From positions 1-9,315 of the forward strand of contig CALLQH010000339.1 in the NCBI GenBank assembly GCA_938014945.1: DNA of 9,315 nt, in the 5' to 3' direction. Below, in pieces: positions 5,639 through 9,315 of this stretch (position 1 is the stretch's first letter; each line of letters begins with the position of its first letter). Under the pieces are notes generated by a model. The model worked only from the letters and a program-made list of their open reading frames with translations. It was not told the origin of the DNA and made no database searches. The DNA comes from an uncultured bacterium. Lineage in GTDB: Bacteria; Pseudomonadota; Alphaproteobacteria; SP197. A program made the position numbers and the translations under genes.

Positions 5639-6883
5639 TCAGCCCTGGCAGGGGATGATGTCGAAGGGGATGCGCTTGTTGTCGACCAGGTTGCGGGCGC
5701 CGTTCTTCTCGATGACGAAGGTGTCGATCAGGCCCGTGTTCCACAGGGTCTCGAAGTTGCCGACGTAACCTTCCTGCCAGACGACGCTGTCGTCGGGGTC
5801 CTCGTCGTAGGAGAAGTTGAACTCGTCGACCCAGTCGGGCGGCAGGGCGATGCCCAGTTCGTAGCCGATGCACCAGCCGTCCGTACCGGTGAAGCCGACG
5901 TCCTTGTAGTAGCGGCGCAGCTCGGCGTTGACCTCGCGCACCGGGCGGCCGGCGCGGGCCTCCTTCTGGAAGACCTCGTAGGAACCTGCCGAGCGCTTGT
6001 AGAGATCGCGCACCCTGGCGGGCGGCTCGCCGGTCCAGAAGCCGCGCAGGATGTTGCCGTGGTAGCGGAACCAGACGCCCGAGCAGTCGATCTTGATGTG
6101 CTCGTTCGCCTGGATCTTGCGCCGGCGCGGGAACTGGTGGCCGCCGATCGTGGTGTTGCCCGACTGGATCATGATCGGAATCGCCGAAAGCTCGCCGCCG
6201 GCATGGTGCATGGCGTGCGTCATCTCGGCCTCGACGTCGAGCTCGGTGACACCCGGGCGGATTTCCTTCTGCGCGGCCTCATGCGCCAGCTCGCAGATGC
6301 GGGTCGCCTGTTCGATATAGGCGATCTCGGCGGGCGATTTCACGCCGCGCGCATGGCGCAGGATCATGCTGGCATCGACCACCTCGGCACCGGCCTCGCG
6401 GAAGGCCTTCTCGATGGTCTCCTGGACCCAGCGGTTGGGCTGAAAGCTGCGGTATTCCATGCCGACACGGGTGCCGGGCTTCAGCAGACCGGAAGCCTGA
6501 AGCTGCTTGACGATGAAGGGCGGCTGGCCCTCGGGCGAGCGGTCGTCGAAGAAGCGGATGTCGCTCGCCACCGACGTCTTGTAGAGCAGCGGGTCCTCGC
6601 CGATGGCGTCGAAGTGGATGGGTTCGTCCCAGTTCAGGCAGAGCGCGGTGCCCAGGCATGCGCCCCAGTTGGACGGCGCCTGGGTGCGGTACCAGGCGGC
6701 GTAGTAGCCGTGCAGCCAGCACATGTGGGCGGGCGCGGTGGCGTAGAGGATGTCGATGCCCTCTGCCTCCATCATCTTCTTGGCCTTGGCCCAGCGCGCC
6801 TGATACTCGGCTTTCGGAAAGGCCAGCTCGACCGGCTCGGCCTTCGAGCGGTCGAAGGTGGTGGAGACGCGCGGTGCGGCCAT
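5639..6883 (-). CDS. M24-family (pita-bread fold) hydrolase, creatinase/ectoine-hydrolase-like, lacking peptidase metal ligands
   Basis: This 414-residue protein has the two-domain creatinase/aminopeptidase P architecture: an N-terminal creatinase-type domain (about 20-175) and a pita-bread domain (about 185-410). Active peptidases of M24 carry Asp, Asp, His, Glu and Glu metal ligands. Here the first is kept (Asp266 in IDCSG) but the second is Asn277 (YHGNILR). The GHG-x-G histidine is replaced in CIGYELGIALPPDW (Tyr341), a pattern resembling the GYSIG...PPDW segment I recall from ectoine hydrolases (DoeA/EutD). His249 in IQSGNTTIGGHQFP lines up with the catalytic His232 of creatinase (QSG-NTDGAH), and Glu378 in NFETL with its Glu358. 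It is therefore probably a metal-free amidohydrolase/amidinohydrolase-type C-N hydrolase rather than a peptidase. The substrate is unknown; ectoine itself cannot be assumed because no other ectoine genes are present. The start ATG (6881-6883) has AAGAGG 8 bases upstream. It is the first gene of the minus-strand group. Confidence 0.87.
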   Translation of the reverse strand: MAAPRVSTTFDRSKAEPVELAFPKAEYQARWAKAKKMMEAEGIDILYATAPAHMCWLHGYYAAWYRTQAPSNWGACLGTALCLNWDEPIHFDAIGEDPLLYKTSVASDIRFFDDRSPEGQPPFIVKQLQASGLLKPGTRVGMEYRSFQPNRWVQETIEKAFREAGAEVVDASMILRHARGVKSPAEIAYIEQATRICELAHEAAQKEIRPGVTELDVEAEMTHAMHHAGGELSAIPIMIQSGNTTIGGHQFPRRRKIQANEHIKIDCSGVWFRYHGNILRGFWTGEPPARVRDLYKRSAGSYEVFQKEARAGRPVREVNAELRRYYKDVGFTGTDGWCIGYELGIALPPDWVDEFNFSYDEDPDDSVVWQEGYVGNFETLWNTGLIDTFVIEKNGARNLVDNKRIPFDIIPCQG

Positions 6884-7029
6884 GGCGGAAACCTCTTGTT
6901 ATGTGGAATGACAGGTGACGCAGAAGGGACCACAGCCCGCCGAACCGGGCAAGCGGCAATCGCCGGGCGGCTGCGCCTTGACAGGCCGCCTCTGAGTTCG
7001 TCTGTTCGCGCCCTAACCGGGAGGACGAC
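6884..7029. promoter_or_regulatory. Divergent intergenic promoter region
   Basis: This 146-base gap separates the divergently transcribed M24 operon (minus) and amidase gene (plus), so it must hold the promoters of both unless transcription enters from elsewhere. Apart from the plus-strand promoter candidate it contains several short GC-rich inverted repeats (for example gcccg-ccgaac-cgggc near 6933-6950) that could bind a shared regulator. I find no convincing minus-strand -35/-10 pair and no regulator gene. Confidence 0.55.
6978..7006 (+). promoter_or_regulatory. Candidate sigma-70 promoter of the amidase gene
   Basis: A perfect TTGACA (6978-6983) is followed after exactly 17 bases by tctgtt (7001-7006), which matches the -10 consensus at only 3 of 6 positions. 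Transcription would start near 7013, leaving a very short leader before the ribosome site GGGAGGA (7019-7025) and ATG at 7030. The weak -10 suggests a dependence on an activator, or chance. Confidence 0.4.
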
Positions 7030-8460
7030 ATGAGCGAGTGGTGGGCGAAGACGGCCGTCGAGATCGCCAAGGCGATTGCGGCGAAGAAGGTCACGGCCGA
7101 AGAGGTCATGGCCGACCACCTTGCCCGCGTCGATGCCGTCAACGGCAAGCTCAACGCGATCACCGTGCGTATGGACGAGGAGGCCATGGCCGATGCGCGG
7201 GCCGCCGACAAGGCGCAGGCCGAAGGCAGACCGCTGGGCCCGCTCCACGGCGTGCCCGTGACGATCAAGGAGAACGTCGACCAGAAGGGCCATGCCACGA
7301 CCAACGGCGTCGAGGCCTTCAAGGACATGGTGGCACCCGACGACTCCCCCGTGGTCGCCAACCTGCGGAAGGCGGGCGCCATTCCCATGGGGCGCACCAA
7401 TACGCCGGAATTCTCCCTGCGCTACTTCACCGACAACGTGCTGCGCGGCGCCACCTTCAACCCCTGGGACAAGGCGCTGACGCCGGGCGGCAGTTCGGGC
7501 GGCGCGGGTGCTGCGGTGGCGGTTGGCATGGGCGCCATCGGCCACGGCAACGACCTGGGCGGCTCGATCCGCTATCCCGCCTACGCCAACGGCATCGTCG
7601 GCATCCGCCCGACCTTCGGCCGCGTGCCCGCCTTCAACCCGACCCAGAGCGAGGAGCGCCCGCCGACAATCCAGCTCATGAGCGTGCAGGGCCCGCATTG
7701 CCGCACCGTCGCCGACACGCGCCTGGCCCTGGAAGCGATGGCGCAGCGCGATCCCCGCGATCCCTGGTGGGTGCCCGCCCCCATCGAGGCCGCCGCCATG
7801 CACCGCCCGCCGCGCGCGGCGATCTGCGCCGATCCCGGCGGCCTGGGTGTCGATCCGCGCGTGAAGGACGCGGTGCGCAAGGCGGGCGATGCCCTTTCCA
7901 ACGCGGGCTACCAGGTGACCGAAGTCGACGGCCCCGACGTGATGGCCGCCGCGCGCCTGTGGATGCACCTGCTGATGGCCGATGCGCAGGTCATGATGGA
8001 GCCCGCGATCCGCAAGTACGGCAGCCACAAGATCAACAGGGTCTTCGATTTCTACAAGGAAGGCATGGACGAGTTTTACGGCAACGACAAACCCGACGAG
8101 AGCCTGGAGGGCTACATGCGCGGCGTCGCCGCCCGCGCGGGCATCCTGCGCGACTGGACCCTGTTCCTGGAGGAACACGGCGTCTTCGTCGGCCCGGTCA
8201 GCGCCGAGGCGCCCTTCCATGTCGGCGACGACGAGGTTTCGCCCAGCCGTTCGGTCGAACTGTGGCGCGCCAACCGCCTGACGCTGTGCCACAACCTCAC
8301 CGGCCTGCCCGGCGCGGCCGTGCCGACCGGTCCGGTCGAGGGCGTGCCGATGGGCGTGCAGATCATCGCCCAGCGCTACCGCGAGGACATGGCGCTGGAT
8401 GCCGCCCAGGCCATCGAGGATGCCTGCGGCGTGGCAACACCCATCGATCCGAAGTGGTAA
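7030..8460 (+). CDS. Amidase, amidase-signature (Ser-cisSer-Lys) family
   Basis: This 476-residue enzyme belongs to the amidase-signature family, which hydrolyses R-CO-NH2 or substituted amides to the acid and ammonia or amine. The catalytic triad can be read: Lys80 in VTIKENVDQKG, cis-Ser155 in TPGGSSGGAG, and nucleophile Ser179 in GNDLGGSIRYPA. The 24-residue gap between the two serines equals that of malonamidase E2. The usual GTDxGGS reads GNDLGGS here. The length is normal and no signal peptide or extra domain is seen, so a cytoplasmic enzyme is expected. It is not obviously GatA, as there are no gatB/gatC neighbours. The start ATG is preceded by GGGAGGA at 4 bases. It is transcribed away from the M24/GMC/enolase/CocE operon, across a shared regulatory gap, which suggests a linked role in freeing nitrogen or an acid from an amide substrate. 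Confidence 0.93.
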   Translation: MSEWWAKTAVEIAKAIAAKKVTAEEVMADHLARVDAVNGKLNAITVRMDEEAMADARAADKAQAEGRPLGPLHGVPVTIKENVDQKGHATTNGVEAFKDMVAPDDSPVVANLRKAGAIPMGRTNTPEFSLRYFTDNVLRGATFNPWDKALTPGGSSGGAGAAVAVGMGAIGHGNDLGGSIRYPAYANGIVGIRPTFGRVPAFNPTQSEERPPTIQLMSVQGPHCRTVADTRLALEAMAQRDPRDPWWVPAPIEAAAMHRPPRAAICADPGGLGVDPRVKDAVRKAGDALSNAGYQVTEVDGPDVMAAARLWMHLLMADAQVMMEPAIRKYGSHKINRVFDFYKEGMDEFYGNDKPDESLEGYMRGVAARAGILRDWTLFLEEHGVFVGPVSAEAPFHVGDDEVSPSRSVELWRANRLTLCHNLTGLPGAAVPTGPVEGVPMGVQIIAQRYREDMALDAAQAIEDACGVATPIDPKW

Positions 8461-8503
8461 GCGGGCTTTTTCCTCTCCCTACGGGGGCGAGGGATGGTGG
8501 TCC
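8461..8503. repeat. Convergent intergenic gap with inverted repeats
   Basis: The 43 bases between the convergent amidase and oxygenase stops hold an imperfect hairpin (cctctccc-tac-gggggcgagg, 8472-8492) and alternating tccct/aggga words (8476-8505) that can form mutually exclusive 5-base stems. A run of five T (8467-8471) precedes the hairpin on the plus strand, so it is not placed as a classical terminator for either gene. Bidirectional termination is plausible from the position only. Confidence 0.35.
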
Positions 8504-9315
8504 CTACTCCGCCGCGCTCCGCATGGCGGGCACGCGGTCGGGCGTGAGCGTGCGGGCAAGGTACTTGTAGAACTGCGCCACGGTGCCTTCGCGCACGTTC
8601 AGCGGGCCGGCGGCGGCCTTCGTCGCGCGCATCACCTGCTGCAGGCGCCAGGTGGCCTGGGCGTCCTCCTCGTTGACGCGGTAGACCAGCTCGTTGCTCT
8701 GCGCCATGACTTCGGTCTGCTCCGCCATTTCCGGGGCGACGATGAAGCCGCCGACGACGCGCGTGCGCTCGGGCCCCAGCGGAATGAACGACAGCCAGTT
8801 CAGCGTCGCCGTCGACATGGCGAGCGAGATGTTGGGGAAGAGGCCGATGGCGTAAGCGGTCGTGCGCTCGCGTTCGTTGAAGCTGCAACCGGGGCGCGGC
8901 CAGTTGCCGAAACCTTCGGCGCGGTCCAGCGAGGCGGGCGCATAGCCGCAGCGCGTGTGGGTGAAACGGCCGCTGGGCGGGGCCGGGTCCATGGTCGCCA
9001 GCTTTGCCGGGATGTCGTCCTCCAGCGTCGTGCCGTGGAGGCCCATGTGGTGGTAGAACTCCATGCCGTTCTCGGTGGCGAGCTTCCAGTTGCCCTCCCA
9101 CACCGTGTCGTAGGCAAAGCCGGTGACGAGTTCGTCCGTCTTGTAGTTGGCGAGCATCGCATCGGCTTCGTGCAGCGCCGGGACGAGCGGCGCGGCATCG
9201 TCGTCTAGGTTGACGAAGATGAAGCCCTGCCATTCCTCCAGCCGGTACTCCGGCAGGTTGCAGCGCTTCTTCTCGAAGCCCGTGGAACCTTCCATCAGGG
9301 GGGCGGCCACCAGCC
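8504..9315 (-). CDS. Rieske non-heme iron oxygenase, alpha subunit, C-terminal catalytic part (N-terminus beyond window)
   Basis: About 270 residues are visible and the frame is still open at the right edge, so the Rieske [2Fe-2S] domain (CxH...CxxH) lies outside the window. The visible part starts in the linker typical after that domain (EEWQGFIFVNLDDD). Counting from the GTG codon at 9308-9310, the catalytic motif NWKLATENGMEFYHHMGLH is at 74-92. It supplies His87 and His92 as iron ligands, with Glu84 in the position of the bridging acid (Asp205, His208, His213 in naphthalene dioxygenase). The third ligand is likely Asp216 in VNEEDAQ. The C-terminus (GPLNVREGTVAQFYKYLAR) is family-like. Such enzymes hydroxylate aromatics or oxidatively demethylate N- or O-methyl groups and need a separate reductase, not seen here. 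The GTG at 9308 is internal, not a start. It converges on the amidase gene and stops 43 bases from it. Confidence 0.9.
   Translation of the reverse strand, partial: LVAAPLMEGSTGFEKKRCNLPEYRLEEWQGFIFVNLDDDAAPLVPALHEADAMLANYKTDELVTGFAYDTVWEGNWKLATENGMEFYHHMGLHGTTLEDDIPAKLATMDPAPPSGRFTHTRCGYAPASLDRAEGFGNWPRPGCSFNERERTTAYAIGLFPNISLAMSTATLNWLSFIPLGPERTRVVGGFIVAPEMAEQTEVMAQSNELVYRVNEEDAQATWRLQQVMRATKAAAGPLNVREGTVAQFYKYLARTLTPDRVPAMRSAAE

Noticed and set aside
4030..5658. Plus-strand open frame of 542 codons opposite the GMC gene
   Set aside because: Shadow of the GMC coding sequence. It has no ribosome site, no recognisable motif and biased composition.
5639..6883. Naming the M24 gene doeA/eutD (ectoine hydrolase)
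   Set aside because: Motif resemblance is partial, and no ectoine deacetylase, transaminase or transporter gene is present in the window.
5582..7033. Plus-strand open frame of 483 codons opposite the M24 gene
   Set aside because: Shadow of M24. The translation is hydrophobic/charged repeats typical of antisense GC-rich DNA.
6772..8292. Minus-strand open frame of 506 codons opposite the amidase
   Set aside because: Shadow of the amidase, whose catalytic triad is intact on the plus strand. The frame also runs through the divergent promoter region.
8461..8480. gcgggcttttt after the amidase stop as an intrinsic terminator
   Set aside because: No complementary gcccgc arm precedes the T-run, so no stem can form directly upstream of it.

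Overview
The window looks like an accessory catabolic region of a GC-rich alphaproteobacterium. The affiliation rests on codon bias and the flavour of the protein families, not on any marker gene. From about position 470 onward the DNA is roughly two-thirds G+C and tightly packed with enzyme genes. The first ~465 bases are about 49% G+C by hand count and look like foreign or misjoined DNA. I see no tRNA, rRNA, CRISPR array, transposase or transcription-factor gene.

Layout. (1) 1-~466: two gene fragments that diverge from one point near 250-264. One is a minus-strand coiled-coil fragment running off the left edge. The other is a plus-strand C-terminal piece of a HerA/VirB4-type ATPase whose stop lies 10 bases from the stop of the next gene. 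(2) 467-6883, minus strand: a probable operon in the order M24-family hydrolase (creatinase/ectoine-hydrolase-like), GMC flavoprotein oxidoreductase, mandelate-racemase-type enolase-superfamily enzyme, a possible 32-codon small ORF, and a CocE/NonD serine hydrolase. The GMC and enolase genes overlap by 4 bases (ATGA). A GC-rich hairpin lies between the M24 and GMC genes, and a LysR-box-like palindrome lies upstream of the small ORF. (3) 6884-7029: a divergent promoter region. (4) 7030-8460, plus strand: an amidase-signature-family amidase. (5) 8504-9315, minus strand, convergent and cut by the right edge: the catalytic half of a Rieske non-heme-iron oxygenase alpha subunit.

Together these genes encode two C-N hydrolases, an ester/amide hydrolase, an alcohol dehydrogenase-like flavoprotein, an acid dehydratase/racemase-like enzyme and a Rieske oxygenase. 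That is the toolkit expected for stepwise breakdown of an N-containing, probably amide- or ester-bearing small molecule. The substrate cannot be read from the sequence. The most informative clues are the M24 protein, which has lost the metal ligands of true peptidases as creatinase and ectoine hydrolase have, and the KxR variant of the enolase-superfamily enzyme.
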